Shown here: positions 1 through 10,639 of the stretch, one piece after another
Layout of the letters: each line of letters begins with the position of its first letter
Numbering within the stretch: the first letter of the stretch is position 1
Assembly (NCBI GenBank): GCA_023376005.1
Contig: CM042145.1
Span: 18,473,654 to 18,537,653, forward strand
From: Doryteuthis pealeii
Lineage: Eukaryota; Mollusca; Cephalopoda; Myopsida; Loliginidae
DNA length: 64,000 nt
Direction of reading: 5' to 3'
Translations under genes and position numbers: made by a program
The notes under the pieces: model-generated
Database searches by the model: none
Told to the model about the DNA's origin: nothing
What the model saw: the letters and a program-made list of their open reading frames with translations, nothing else

Positions 1-330
1 TACAATGTTGATGTTTAGCTCTCCAAATTTAGTGGGGTTTGCTAAAAATGGCGAATTTTTGTAATCTATTTTGTCTGTAAAATGAGTTCTAGTGCTTCCC
101 TACTCCTGAAAATTGGTTTACAAAAGCAGTTTCGCCCGAGGAATTCAAAAATGCTCTTGGGAAAATCTGAAAGTCAACCCCTCTCCAATTAAAAATCAAC
201 ATAACTCCACCAATTTTTGGAATTGGAAGCTCAAATTTTGGGGATTGGCTAACTTTATCATAATCTACGCTTGAATTAAAAATTGAAGGTGGTGGGTGAT
301 ATGGCCTGGATGATTTCATTCAAGTTTGGT
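1..330. repeat. Truncated copy of fold-back repeat FB1
   Basis: This stretch is a shortened copy of the fold-back repeat seen complete at 1657-2552 and again at 5238-5897. Shared landmarks are the segment around 80-125, which contains AAATGAGTTCTAG and AAAATTGGTTTA, and the segment around 195-300, which contains CAATTTTTGGAATTGG and a GGTGGGTGA end. Part of the middle is missing relative to the full copy. No coding is evident; the short frames are incidental. Confidence 0.7.
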
Positions 331-544
331 TTCTTTATTTAATGGCATACCCATCCTTATGGGTTATTTAATCCCAAAGCCTTCCTTGTAGAAGAACAGT
401 AGTTGTACTATTTAACCCATACCTTTCCCAAGGGTATTAGTCTGAAAGTGAATGTAATAGTGCAACTTGAGTTCAAACTCACTACAATATCACAGTCTAG
501 CACGTTAGCTACTACTGCTCCTTCTTTTATTCAAGTTACACTAT

Positions 545-985
545 CATAGCTACCCCTCCAATCAATCGGCTGGTCATGTCAAACCCTAGCACCTATATGA
601 TTGCCCCAACCCTATTATCCTTATGGAAAGCTCCAACCCCTTCATATGGGTGCAGAGAGCAGTGGCTGAGAGTCTTCATGTCCTTGGAATACTCTATCTG
701 ATGTGAGGTTCCAGTTTTGGAGGTTTGGGAAATATGGAGCACCCCTTCATCACCATTTCTCCCTGGTCCACTCTGACTCGGAGTGGTAGTACTTGTTAGG
801 GTCCCATCTATGTGTTAAATAGAAGAATGTGTTTATAAAAAAAATTGAGTGTCCATTAAGAATGAATTTATTTCAAAACTTTATTGGCATTAAGTGACCC
901 ACTGAGGTTGATATGCCGTAAAACCCAAATCAAACCATCACAGATACTTATGGTAAAAACCTGACGTCTCAGGAGAAAGACAAAT
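545..985. repeat. Interspersed repeat family C
   Basis: The block with CTAGCACCTATATGATTG near 590 is repeated at about 43700-44220 and, inverted, at about 49790-50230. All copies share the order CAATC..GCTGGTC, CCCAACCCTATT, a segment on ticking-off of 'CCTTGG', GGAGTACCCC or similar, and GACC..GGAGTGGTA. It is a dispersed repeat of unknown class. No open reading frame or tRNA-like promoter is seen in it. Confidence 0.6.
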
Positions 986-1094
986 TCTCCAAAACAATTG
1001 TGTAATAAACTATTCGTGCTACACAAAAAAGAGAATTTAGATTCTCAAAAAGAAATGAACATGTTAACATATTTTAATAAAGGCTGAATCTAAT

Positions 1095-1580
1095 CAGTGT
1101 GTGTGTGTGGGGGGGGGGGGGTCACAGTCAAGTCTGATGCAAGGTTCCAATCGACAGTCTAAACACTCCCAACTGTAGCACGCTCCAAAATCCAATATCC
1201 AAAATTATTTCTTTGTCCCGCTCGTCTCGACAACAAAATACTACTGCAGTCGTTCTCGCTGGTCTGTGAGAATAAGTCCTTTAAAAACACCTCAATTTCA
1301 CCACACCGGGTTCCTTACTCATAATTGTCCGTGCAGCATGTTCGACACTCGTCAGCATGGTGCGACCACTTAAATCCGGGCCACTATGCTATTTCTTATT
1401 TCACTGATCGTCCACAGCTTTCACATTCTGAAGGAAGCGGGTTCAACTCTAGTTCAGTCCTACACGCCAGGCAAAGCCTAGCCCGCTTCCTTCAAGAATA
1501 CGGCAAGTCTTCATGCCCGCCACTCTCTCTGTCACACCGTGTTGCACAAGGTAGGTCTCCTCTCTCACTACACTGAAAGT
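1095..1580 (+). repeat. Interspersed repeat family A
   Basis: The copy begins at a (GT)n/poly-G tract and runs through GGTTCCAATCGACAGTCTAA, TTTGTCCCGCTCGTCTCG and GGCAAAGCCTAGCCCGC. It matches 41655-42140 almost base for base and, inverted, about 51840-52330. The unusually GC-rich sequence against an AT-rich background and its dispersed copies suggest a transposon piece, possibly part of an LTR, but I cannot assign a class. The 83-residue frame inside it recurs in the other copy only because the DNA is repeated. Confidence 0.65.
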
Positions 1581-1656
1581 AACATTAAAAATAGTTTTTT
1601 TAAGTCAATATCTGAATATACTTGGGTGAGTCAAACGTTTTTCAATATTTTGGTAT

Positions 1657-2552
1657 GTGGGTAATTCCATGTCAAATCATCAAGGTCATGTCACCCATCC
1701 CCTTTAATTTTTCTGAAATTTTGTCCAAGTGTGGATTATGATAAAGTTATCAATCCCCAAAATTTGAGCTTCTAATTCCAGAAATTAGCGCAGTTATGTC
1801 GATTTTTAGCTCTCCAAAATTTGAAGGGGTCAAAAAATATTGCGACTTTTTGTGACCTACTTTTGTCTGTAAAATGAGTTCTAGAGCTTCCCTACTTCTA
1901 AAAATTGGTTTATAAAAGCATTTTTGCCCATGAAATCCAAAAATGCTATCAAAGTCTTAAAGTCAGAAATGAAGCTACAACATTTTGCAAAAATGTAAGC
2001 AATTTTAAGTTATTAATGATTTTTGATTTGCAAAATTTTAACTGATGCTGTAGCTCTAGTTCTGAGCAAATATCAAACTTCTTTTTGGTACAAATAATGT
2101 TAATATATGTGAAATAACAAATAAAAAATTTGTTATAGATGCAGTGCCACATCAGGATATTGATTTTGCTAGGAAATGAGAAATCATCAATAACTTAAAA
2201 TTGGTTGACTTCAAACCTTTTTTGATAGCATTTTTGGATTCCTCGGGCAAAAATGCTTTTATAAACCAATTTTTAGTAGTATTCCCTACTACTAAAAATT
2301 GGTTTATAAAAGCATTAGAACTCATTTTACAGACAAAAATAGATTACAAAAAGTCACCATTTTTCACCAACCCCACCAAATTTGGAGAGCTAAAAATTGA
2401 CATAACTCTGCCAATTTTTGGAACTGGAAGCTCAAATTTTGGGGATTGTCTAATGTTAACATAGTTGACACCTGGAAAAAATGTCAGAAAAATTGAAGGG
2501 CGTTGGTGACAATTTTACTTTTTTCTGGATGATTTGACATGGAATTACCCAC
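1657..2552. mobile_element. Fold-back (MITE-like) element FB1, complete copy
   Basis: The ends are inverted copies: GTGGGTAATTCCATGTCAAA at the left and its complement at 2533-2552. The inverted repeat continues inward for hundreds of bases; for example, AAAATTGGTTTATAAAAGCA occurs near 1900 and inverted near 2290. No transposase is present. Short non-coding elements with long inverted ends are normally moved by a transposase in trans. I could not find a clean target duplication, so the superfamily is open. Confidence 0.75.
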
Positions 2553-3117
2553 GTGTTAGTTTGTGGGCCTAAACCCGTGGTTTCCGAGGCCATGTTCCAA
2601 GTTATCTGGTGAGTAGCACTCAAGCTCAGTGTCTCACAATCCAGTGTGATTTGTCACATTTACAACCACGGCAAAAGCACAACTTTTGACTCCTCCTAGT
2701 ATTTAGGACAGCTGAATGGAGGTAGGATGAAAATAACAACCTGGGCCAGTAAAATTACTGACTAGTGAATAAAATAGAACAAAAGATAAATAGGAAATAT
2801 TTTATTATTTTTTTAAATTCATTACAACAAGAAGTTTACTTTTCTTTTTTCTCTGAAATTTACAATAAACCATGTAAATATAACTGTGGTTTTCTGGCGT
2901 TTAGGCTACCAATTATTATTACGGTAGTAAGGATATTTGAATGTATTTTGATGTGTCAAGGTTGTAAATTCTTTATCAGAGTTATCTCCCCTGATATCAA
3001 TCTATATAGATCTTCTGAACAGTGTGGTATTGTTTTATTGGAGTGGTAAGATCAGATAATCCGGTGAAGCTATGCCTGAATTGAAATTATCATCCAAGGA
3101 TTTTAGAGTCAGTTTAT

Positions 3118-3262
3118 ATAGAGCATCTGCCTAGGAACAACAAGGTTCCAATTTCAATACTAGGCCTCACCAACTTAGCACATGAGTAGCACAGCTTGGA
3201 TATATGCAGTAAAGTGGGGAGCTGATGGTAGGTGTGGTGCTCCACTTCAGACACAAAAACAA
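3118..3262 (+). mobile_element. tRNA-derived SINE, family 1, partial
   Basis: This has the body of the SINE seen complete at 13001-13250: GAACAACAAGGTTCC, CCAACTTAGCACATGAGTAG, AAGTGGGGAGCTGATGGTAG and GCTCCACTTCAGA. The tRNA-like 5' head and the 3' tail are missing or eroded. The region 3050-3260 is itself partly repeated at 3420-3850. Confidence 0.7.
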
Positions 3263-3477
3263 TTATTACGGTTAAGGATATTTCAATGTATTTTGATGTG
3301 TCAAAGTTGTAAATTCTTTATCAGTCATTTGATTAGAAATATCTCCCCTGATATCAGTCGATATAGATATATATAGATCTACTGAATTTGACAGTTTAAC
3401 GGGTGTGGCAATGCTTTATTGGGGTAGAGAAATCAGATTATCTAGTGAAGCTATGTCTAAGTTGAAGTTATCATCCA

Positions 3478-3700
3478 AGAATTTTAGAGTCTGTTTAGAT
3501 GTTGTCATACTTGTATATTTGTGTTTAATATTAATACCATCGGCCATGGATTAGGCAGACTGGGCTCTCTAACCTTAATAGTGCAAGAATTTTAGTGTCA
3601 GTTTGTCATACTTGTATATTTGTGTTTAATATTAATATCCTCAGCCATGGATTAGGCAGATTGGGCTCTCTAACCTTAATAGTGCAAGAATTTTAGAGTC
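3478..3700 (+). repeat. Tandem duplication of about 108 bp
   Basis: The segment holding ATACTTGTATATTTGTGTTT, CCATGGATTAGGCAGA and CTCTCTAACCTTAATAGTGC occurs twice in a row with a few substitutions; a further partial relative lies near 3945-4005. It is non-coding. The duplication appears to be local rather than a dispersed family. Confidence 0.75.
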
Positions 3701-3704
3701 AGTT

Positions 3705-3935
3705 TACATAGAGAATTTTCCAAGGAACCAATTCCAATTCCAGCGCCTCACCAACTTAGCATATGAGTTGCATAGCTTGGATATATGCAGTAAAGTGGGG
3801 AGCTGATGGTAGGTGTGGTGCTCCACTTCAAACACAAAAACAATCTCCTTGGTCTAGCAAGCGCGAGTGAAAAGGAGATAGACTCCTTCGCTGTCCAGCT
3901 AATACTGACAATAGGCCACTCCATTGACTTTTACA
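3705..3935 (+). mobile_element. tRNA-derived SINE, family 1, head eroded
   Basis: The body reads GCCTCACCAACTTAGC, AAGTGGGGAGCTGATGGTAG, CAATCTCCTTGGTCTAGC, GATAGACTCC and ends in GGCCACTCC..GACTTTT, colinear with the complete SINE at 13001. The A-box part of the tRNA-like head is not recognisable. Confidence 0.75.
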
Positions 3936-4072
3936 TATCATCGTAATTTGTATATTTGTGTTCATTATTGATATCCTCAGCTATGGATCGGACAGACTGG
4001 GCTCTCAGTGCAGTTGTTCTAGGTTTTTTCTTTCACGTCCAAGAGGTTTCTTTGTTTAATGGCATATATATA

Positions 4073-4353
4073 TATATTTACCAACCCCTCCGCATGAGCA
4101 GGATGCGACACAAGGTCAATTTCTTCAGCGGAGTTTAAAAGGTTTGAATTCAGAGTTTTCCTTCTCCTAGACCGGTTGCCTAACCAAGGTTAAAGAGTCC
4201 AGTCTGCCCCTACTATTTACCCATAGCTGGAGGGAGAGTAGGATTCATACCTTTCCCAAGGGTATTAGCGCTAAGTGAAATGAAATTACCATGTCCAGGA
4301 TTTGAACTCGGGGCGACGAGTCCATTTCCCATGACTTTAACCATTACACCACA
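4073..4353 (-). mobile_element. tRNA-derived SINE, family 2
   Basis: Read on the minus strand this begins with a tRNA-like head (GTGTAATGGTTA as A box, GAGTTCAAATCC as B box). It continues through a body with CCCTTGGGAAAGGTATG and CCAGCTATGGGTAAATAG and ends with GGAGGGGTTGGTAAATATA next to a (TA)n tract. The best-preserved plus-strand copy is at 16977-17270. It is an RNA polymerase III-type retroposon, not a tRNA gene. Confidence 0.75.
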
Positions 4354-4489
4354 CGCTTCCTACTTGCTGTTTAATGGCATATAAGTCTTCATGGGTTATT
4401 TAATGCCAAAATCATCCTTGTAGAAGACCAGTAGTTGTACTATTTAACCCATACATGGGGGCAATGAGGTGGTTTGTATCTTTTCCCAA

Positions 4490-4640
4490 GGGTATTAGTC
4501 CAAAAGTGAACCATGATAGCATGAATAGAGTTTGAACTCACTTATTATGATGTCACAGAAATACAAACAGCCTCATCCAGGATTTGAACTTGTGTCGCTG
4601 AGTCTATTTCCTTTGATGATAACCATTACAACATGCACTT
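4490..4640 (-). mobile_element. tRNA-derived SINE, family 2, partial
   Basis: The minus strand shows TGTAATGGTTATCATC followed by a B-box-like AAGTTCAAATCCTGG and the start of the body. It is a second, rearranged head fragment a short distance from the copy at 4073-4353. Confidence 0.6.
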
Positions 4641-4756
4641 TCACTTAATAGCTTTAAGTAATTAAAGAAGTAATTGTAAAAATGATTAAGAGTGATAAAA
4701 AATTGATATTAAAAAAATTAAACTTAGTTAAACAACTAAGAGGAATTAAATTTATT

Positions 4757-4997
4757 GGACCATATGACCTTTAGGCACCCCTTTTGTGATCTCGATTGGT
4801 GGGGCATTTTTTCCATTTACACTGTCAAAATCCGGTTAATTGTTAACAGACGATTTTTGAGTTTTTTTTTTAATTATAAAACTAACCCTAACCCTAACCC
4901 TAACTCCTAACAAACAACCGGATTTTGACAGTATAAATGAGAAAAGTGTCCTCACGAATCGAGATCGCAAAAAGGGTGCCTAAAGGTCATATGGTCC
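4757..4997. mobile_element. hAT-type MITE with telomere-like core
   Basis: A 241-bp element is bounded by GGACCATATGACCTTTAGGC and its inverted complement, and flanked on both sides by AATTTATT (4749-4756 and 4998-5005), an exact 8-bp target duplication. Eight-base duplications are characteristic of hAT-superfamily insertions. A second inverted pair inside is CACTGTCAAAATCCGGTT against AACCGGATTTTGACAGT. The core carries AACCCTAACCCTAACCC. No coding. Relatives: 15843, 31756, 61024 and, by terminal GGACCA, 25309 and 40275. Confidence 0.85.
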
Positions 4998-5237
4998 AAT
5001 TTATTTAGCAGCTGTTTATTAAAGATGTTCTGGCACAAGGCCACAACTTTGAGCACCTAGTAAGGACTGAGTTCACCACAGTAATAATGGTCAGTGAGAT
5101 TAATTTGTAAACCATTGCTCCATGGCAAGGATTACAGCAGTATTGAGTAAGAAGTAATTAAAAGTTATTACTCGTAAAAGTAAAGAAAAAATTACAACAA
5201 ACATGAGTCTATCTATGCATAAGAAATAGTTGAGTAG

Positions 5238-5897
5238 TTCCTTGTTAAATCATCCAGGCCATGTCACCCACCCCTTCAATTTTTCTGAAACTTTTTGTAA
5301 CCTATTTCGTAACCTATTTTGTCTGTAACATGAGCTTCCCTGCTACTAAAAGTTGGTTTATAAAAGCATTTTTGCACAAGGAAACCAAAAGTGCTATAAA
5401 AAAAATCTTAAAGTCAACCAATTTTAAGTTATTGATGATTTCTCATTTTTTTCATAGCAAGATCAATATTCCGATGTGGTATTGCATCTATGACAAAAAA
5501 ATTTCTATTATAATTTCACATATATTGAACATTATTTGTACCAAAAAGATAGTTTGATTTTTGCTCAGAACCGAAGCTACAACATCAGTTAAAATTTTGC
5601 AAACCAGAAATAATTAGTAACTTTAAATTGGTTAACTTTAAGACTTTTTTAATAGTATTTTTGGATTCCTTGGGCTAAAATGCTTTTATAAACCATTTTA
5701 CTACAAAAATCGCCATTTTCGCCAACTCCACCAAATTTGGAGAGCTAAAAAGCGACATAACTCCGCCAGCTTTTGGAATTGGAAGCTTAGATTTTTGGGT
5801 TTGTCTAAGTTTAATATAGTTCACACCTGGAAAAAAATTGAAGGGGGTGGGTGACAATTTTACTTTTTTCCTGGAGGATTTGACATGGAATTGCACT
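5238..5897. mobile_element. Fold-back element FB1, second copy, abutting a gene's stop codon
   Basis: The left end carries TCATCCAGGCCATGTCACCC and the right end carries the complementary GGGTGGGTGACAATTTTAC..GGATTTGACATGGAATTGC. The interior matches 1657-2552. Its right end lies about 10 bp from the stop codon of the minus-strand receptor gene (5906-5908), so it sits in that gene's 3' untranslated region and may supply its polyadenylation context. Confidence 0.7.
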
Positions 5898-5905
5898 TGG
5901 CAATT

Positions 5906-8778
5906 TTAAAGCCACTGGGCTACGCAGGACTTTTTCTTTGGCATTGTAACATAACCTGTATGCACCCAATTTTGGCATCTTTCATCCAGATAGCGACGAG
6001 GTTGCTGCTGTCTTAAATACGGAAAATATTGCCCGGTGGATGAGTAACTCTTAAGTGGCTTGTGTACAAGAACAGGTTCCCTATGCCTCAACCAATATCT
6101 CTCTGATCTGGGCATGCTAGCATAGGGATTACCATGGGATGCTCTTACAAAGTGCATGCCAGGAGGGCCATAGTCAGCAGGTGTACTATAACTATTATAC
6201 CTTCTCATGATCGTGCCATTCTTCTCGTCGGGTCTGTGATTCCTATAACCTTCATTTGAATGGTAACGTGCCTGTCTGTAGACGTGGCTATCACTTCCTG
6301 GTAAACTATACCGCCTCTGGAGGTTACTCGGTGCACGTCTACGCTCAAGAGATGGATCTGGAGTCATTGAGCGTTGGGGGGCTGGTTTTGTGTTCAAGCC
6401 TCGTCTCAGATTTTGGAATTCCAGACAATTCACATAGATATTTTCTCTTTCTCCGTCTTTATTGATTCTGGTCGTTCCACTTGGCGTTTGTTGTACGTTG
6501 GACTTTTTGGTGGGGGGTTTGCTATTCTGTGTTGGTTGGGTTTGCTTTTTTGTCTTTCCTGCTAACAGAGGGTTGATTTGGCCCTTTAAGTTGACCCAGT
6601 CCACTTTACTATGGTTCAGCGTTTTAAACTCTGGGATACCAGCCAGCACCTTTTGTGAATAACTACATTTTTCCTGAATGTATCTGGCTGAAGCGAGGAT
6701 AGCAAGAACAATTAACACCAGTAAAGTGATTGGCCCAAATATTGTCAAATAGAGTAGGTTTTTATGGCACTCAAATTTCGTAACTTCAAATTTCCAGATT
6801 GGTAAGCCGTTTCTAAATGTAGGTCTTTCACAGATGTGGGCACTGCCAGTGTTGTTTAAAAGCTGAACAGTGGTACTACGTAACCAGTCTCTGAGGGGCA
6901 CAAGACGACAGTCACAAATATAGGGATTATTTGATAAGTCAATTTGTTCAAGATGAATTATGTCAACAAACATGGCTGGTGAAATGCTTGTTAGATTATT
7001 GGATGATAATAAAATGGTCTTTAGATGTGGACTTCGGATCAGGCTGGTGTTGCTGAGTGACGTCAAAGAATTCGATGACAGATCCAGGTATTCCAAGTCA
7101 GACAAAGAACTAAAAATGCCATTAAAATCCGTGTTGGAACTGAAATTGTTTTTCGAAAGCAAAAGATTCGTAAGGTTTTTCAAGTGTCTGAAAGTCCCAG
7201 GTTTTATTATTTGAATCTGGTTATCGTGTAGGTCGAGAACTTCAAGGCTAAACATGTGGTAAAACGACTGCATGTGGACATCCTGGATTTGGTTCTGAGA
7301 GAAATAAACCTCTGTAGCATTCTGCCATCCGTAATGTCCGAGTTTGGTCATTTTGTTTTGAGACAAGTCTATGATTTTGGGTGTAAAACCTCTGAACGTT
7401 TGTCCATGAATCATGGTGATATGATTGTTGCTGAAATTTACGCTGTGAATTTGTCGCATTCCCGAAAATTGAAAGGGAACCATAGACGAAAGCCTATTAT
7501 TGCTTGCATCTATTATTCTTAATTGCATAATTCCTACTGGGAATAATAAAGATCTCAATCTGTTGTTACTGATATTAAGAAATTCAAGCTTTGGCAGTAA
7601 AGGCATATTCAGTGTTTCCAGATGGTTGTAGCTAATGTCTAAATGTTCGAGATTCTTCCATTCTGTGAGGTCGTTAATTATTATTGTATTCAGTTTGTTA
7701 TGATGTGCAACAAAGTGTTGCAACTTGGACAGTTTTTGTATTATCGGTTTTTTGAGCTCGACAAGTTTGTTGTAGGAGATGTCTAGATATTCTAAATTGC
7801 TTAGCCGCCCCAGGCCGTTGAGGGTGGTCAACCGGTTTTTTCTTATCTCTAACTTTTCAAGGTTGATAAATACTGTAAGGCGTCTTCTTCAAAGTCTGCT
7901 ATGTTGTTACCTGACAAGTCCAGTTTACTGATCGTTATGTGTTCCAGATTCGAAAAGAACGAAACGATTCTGTTGTGTCGGATCCACGAAAGGTCAAGAC
8001 TCTCCAAGGACATCACCATTTGTATGTTGGTCAACAGCGCCGACAGATTTCTTCTGTGGATTGACGGATTGTGAGACAGCGACAGAGTCACCAGTTTGGG
8101 GAAATTTTCGAATACGTCCGGATCTAGGTTGCGAATGTTACAGTTTGATAAATTGACATGTCGATCGTATTGATGGTCCCATTGGTGTGCGTAAAGGAAC
8201 GTGTCTGCTGGGAAGTTTTTAAAAGGGTTGTTTGAATAGTCCAAGACTTGTAAAACTTTGGTCTGCTGGAATCTGAGTGACAGTGCAGGGCTGTTGAGTA
8301 TATTGTAGCTGATGTTGAAAACTCTCAAGTTTGTTAAGTATTTCATTGCAAGGTTAGGCAAACCGGCAAACTTGTTTTTACTCAGGTCCAGATGCTCTAA
8401 ATTTCCATTTATTTCAAAAAGATTCGGAGCCAATGTCGATAGAAGATTGTCGTGCAGGATTAAAACTTTAAGTTTATGTAGCTGATGTAGAATCTGGCCT
8501 TCTAGTAGGTAGATTTTGTTTCCAGAAAGATCTAGAACTTCTAACTGCAAGTATTCTTCAAATACGTAGGAGAATGTTGGCCCCAAATTGGCATTGTTTA
8601 AGTGCAGTTCTTTAAGTGTGTTGGTGAAATTTGGTAAATTTTTTGGTATTTCTGTGCACCATGCTGTATCTTCATCTTCACAGTGGCAGATCTGTGGACA
8701 CCACGAGGATGGAGTGTTTGGTACGGATCCCATCACTGTTATCAGGCCATTCAACACAATAATAAAAACCAGCTTCAT
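5906..8778 (-). CDS. Leucine-rich-repeat single-pass transmembrane receptor (one frameshift)
   Basis: Two consecutive frames make one protein of about 950 residues. The first (8778-7849) starts MKLVFIIVLNGLITVMG, a clear signal peptide, then a Cys-rich LRR N-terminal cap (WCPQICHC) and repeats of LxxLxLxxN type. The second (7831-5906) continues the repeats, then an LRR C-terminal cap around its residues 300-354 (CDCRL..HICE..FEC) and a hydrophobic membrane segment near 356-387. It ends in a tail of about 250 residues rich in Arg, Pro, Ser and Tyr, with ENIYVNCLEF and several YxxP/YxxM-like tyrosines. One missing base near 7860-7866 joins the frames exactly (..LKS stop versus NLEKLEIRKNRL). 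There is no TIR domain, so it is not a Toll receptor; family members act as cell-surface binding or adhesion receptors. The coding part has no intron. The start is preceded directly by a splice acceptor, implying a 5' untranslated exon upstream. Ligand and signalling partner are unknown. Confidence 0.85.
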
Positions 8779-8800
8779 TCTGTTGATGACAAAAGGGAAA
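8779..8800 (-). promoter_or_regulatory. Splice acceptor just before the receptor start codon
   Basis: On the minus strand a pyrimidine-rich CCCTTTTGTC precedes ATCAACAG, then a single A and the ATG. This looks like a 3' splice site one base before the start codon and argues for a separate 5' untranslated exon, not identified. No TATA box or other promoter can be assigned. Confidence 0.5.
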
Positions 8801-9060
8801 ACCTGTTAGAAATGATAAAATTATAGAATAATCAAAATTTTATATTTGTCAAAAAAACAAAATTCTTAGTGATTATCTAACATTTATATATATATACATT
8901 ATATGGACAAAATTTCAGAAAAATTGAAGTGCAAAATTTAAACAAATTTTAGCCAAATGTTGTAGTTTCGGTTGGGTTTTCAATCCTGGCTGAAAGTAGC
9001 CTACTAACGTCTAGCCAAACTGAGGAGACATGATAGCTGGAAACACGGTTTCTGTGTGTG

Positions 9061-9082
9061 CATATATATATATATATATATA
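9061..9082. repeat. (TA)n microsatellite
   Basis: Simple TA repeat about 65 bp upstream of the hammerhead-like hairpin at 9148-9194. Further TA tracts follow at 9396-9430 and 9692-9735. Confidence 0.95.
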
Positions 9083-9147
9083 TGAGAAGAAAATATTTTA
9101 AATTTATAACAAACACAGGATGTTATGATCAGGGGAAACAATTTTAT

Positions 9148-9194
9148 GTGTCAATACTTAAGCATTTTGGTATATTGCACCATCTTCAGGACAC
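9148..9194 (-). ncRNA. Hammerhead-ribozyme-like motif (one core change)
   Basis: Read on the minus strand: stem I strand GTGTC, core CTGAAGA, stem II TGGT..ACC with a short loop, AAA where GAA is expected, stem III ATGCTT/AAGTAT, residue 17 = T, then GACAC. GTGTC and GACAC pair perfectly over 5 bp, exactly where stem I should be. The G12 to A change in the catalytic core would be expected to abolish cleavage, so this is most likely a decayed ribozyme. Identification rests on fold and core order only. Confidence 0.45.
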
Positions 9195-9395
9195 TGTTAA
9201 GTAATGTTTATGTGAGGGACAAAATGAAAGATGTTAAGTGTATAGTGAATGTGTGAATATGATGTTATTAACCATTCATTTTTATATGCGCGTTTGTTTA
9301 CGAAAGCCAATGACGTGATCATTGCATGTGCAAAAGTGGAAGGTGAAGATCATAGGATGATGCATGCATGAACGTGAATAGGCGGAGAACGAAAT

Positions 9396-9430
9396 ATATA
9401 TATATATATATATATATGATATATATATTT
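9396..9430. repeat. (TA)n microsatellite
   Basis: TA repeat between the two hammerhead-like motifs at 9148-9194 and 9491-9528. Confidence 0.95.
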
Positions 9431-9490
9431 TTTTCTTTTTTTGAAGGCAAAATAATGCAGATTCATGTTGAAAAACATATTTATTCCTGT

Positions 9491-9528
9491 ACTCTTAATT
9501 TTCGGATTAAAATCCATCTTCAGAGAGT
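9491..9528 (-). ncRNA. Hammerhead-ribozyme-like motif with minimal stem III
   Basis: Minus strand: ACTCT, core CTGAAGA, stem II GGATT/AATCC with TT loop, GAA, then AATT and A, then AGAGT. ACTCT and AGAGT form a perfect 5-bp stem I and both core strands match the consensus. Stem III would be only AA/TT with no loop, which cannot form in one molecule; the site is truncated or would need a dimer. (TA)n tracts lie at 9396-9430 and 9692-9735. Confidence 0.4.
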
Positions 9529-9687
9529 TCATTATAGAGTTGAAAATATTCCATCTGTGTTTTTTAAAGTCAACTTGGTTCTAATTACGTTGAGCTTGAT
9601 GGAGATTTGAAATTTGGAAGAGATCGTAAACTTCAGTTATAAAAATTTGGAAGAGATCGTAAACTTCCGTTATAAAAACAAACAAAA

Positions 9688-9691
<4 letters not shown>

Positions 9692-9735
<44 letters not shown>
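9692..9735. repeat. (TA)n microsatellite
   Basis: Long TA repeat following a twofold 32-bp repeat of GGAAGAGATCGTAAACTTC (9613-9680). Confidence 0.95.
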
Positions 9736-9742
<7 letters not shown>

Positions 9743-10044
9743 GAGAGCTTGATGTATCTAGTACTAGTATATAGACAGATATATATATGTATGTATGTAT
9801 ATATATATATTTAAAAATTTAAATATCTGTCCTGTTGGTGTTTTTTTTCTTTTATCAATCATGAATATTACTCTGTATATAATTATCATACATGATACAT
9901 AATTATCATTATCATGAACTCTCCAGGCAGAACAAAATTTTGTTAAATATATCTATATTAAAAAAGGGTCCTAAATAGAATCATTCCCACCATCAATTCA
10001 TCTGGACACACACACACACACACATACGTATATGTATACTTAAT

Positions 10045-10472
10045 GTGCTTATGTGTATGTATCTAATGCATTATGTACACATATATACATTAATGAGTAT
10101 TTGTGAATATATATATATTTAATGTGCGTGTATGTAACGAATTATGTACACATATATACATTAATGAGTATTTGTGAATATATATATTTAATGTGCGTGT
10201 ATGTAACGAATTATGTACACATATATACATTAATGAGTATTTGTGAATATATATATTTAATGTGCGTGTATATAACGAATTATGTACACATATATACATT
10301 AATGAGTATTTGTGAATATATATATTTAATGTGCGTGTATATAACGAATTATGTACACATATATACATTAATGAGTATTTGTGAATATATATATTTAATG
10401 TGCGTGTATGTAACGAATTATGTACACATATATACATTAATGAGTATTTGTGAATATATATATATTGAATCA
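10045..10472. repeat. Minisatellite, about 69-bp unit, six copies
   Basis: The unit contains CGAATTATGTACACATATAT, ACATTAATGAGTATTTGTGA and TTTAATGTGCGTG and repeats about every 69 bp with a few substitutions. Because the unit length is a multiple of three, it leaves long open frames on both strands (about 10090-10480) that are repeats of one 23-residue unit; these are not genes. Confidence 0.9.
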
Positions 10473-10639
10473 TACAGCTAGTGGCAGATTTTTAAAAAAC
10501 TAAACCACAAATAAAAAATGATAATATTGAGATTTTTACTAAGATAAATTACAAGAATAACTAACTCCCTTTTTTTAAGTACTTAAAATAAATGAGTTAA
10601 CAAAATAAAGTATTACTTTTTCTCTGATTTTTTTAGATG

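Noticed and set aside
4880..4920. Telomere or interstitial telomeric array
   Set aside because: Only about three AACCCT units, inside a MITE with target duplications.
5906..8778. Toll-like receptor
   Set aside because: LRR ectodomain and membrane segment fit, but the intracellular tail has no TIR motif.
9005..9055. CTGAGGA..GGAAAC with a long ACACGG/CTGTGT hairpin, a further hammerhead-like site
   Set aside because: Stem II does not pair next to the core, residue 17 would be G, which is not allowed, and no stem I is found.
10090..10481. Overlapping open frames of about 120 residues on both strands
   Set aside because: The minisatellite unit is a multiple of three, so any open frame repeats; there is no start context, no domain and no splice evidence.
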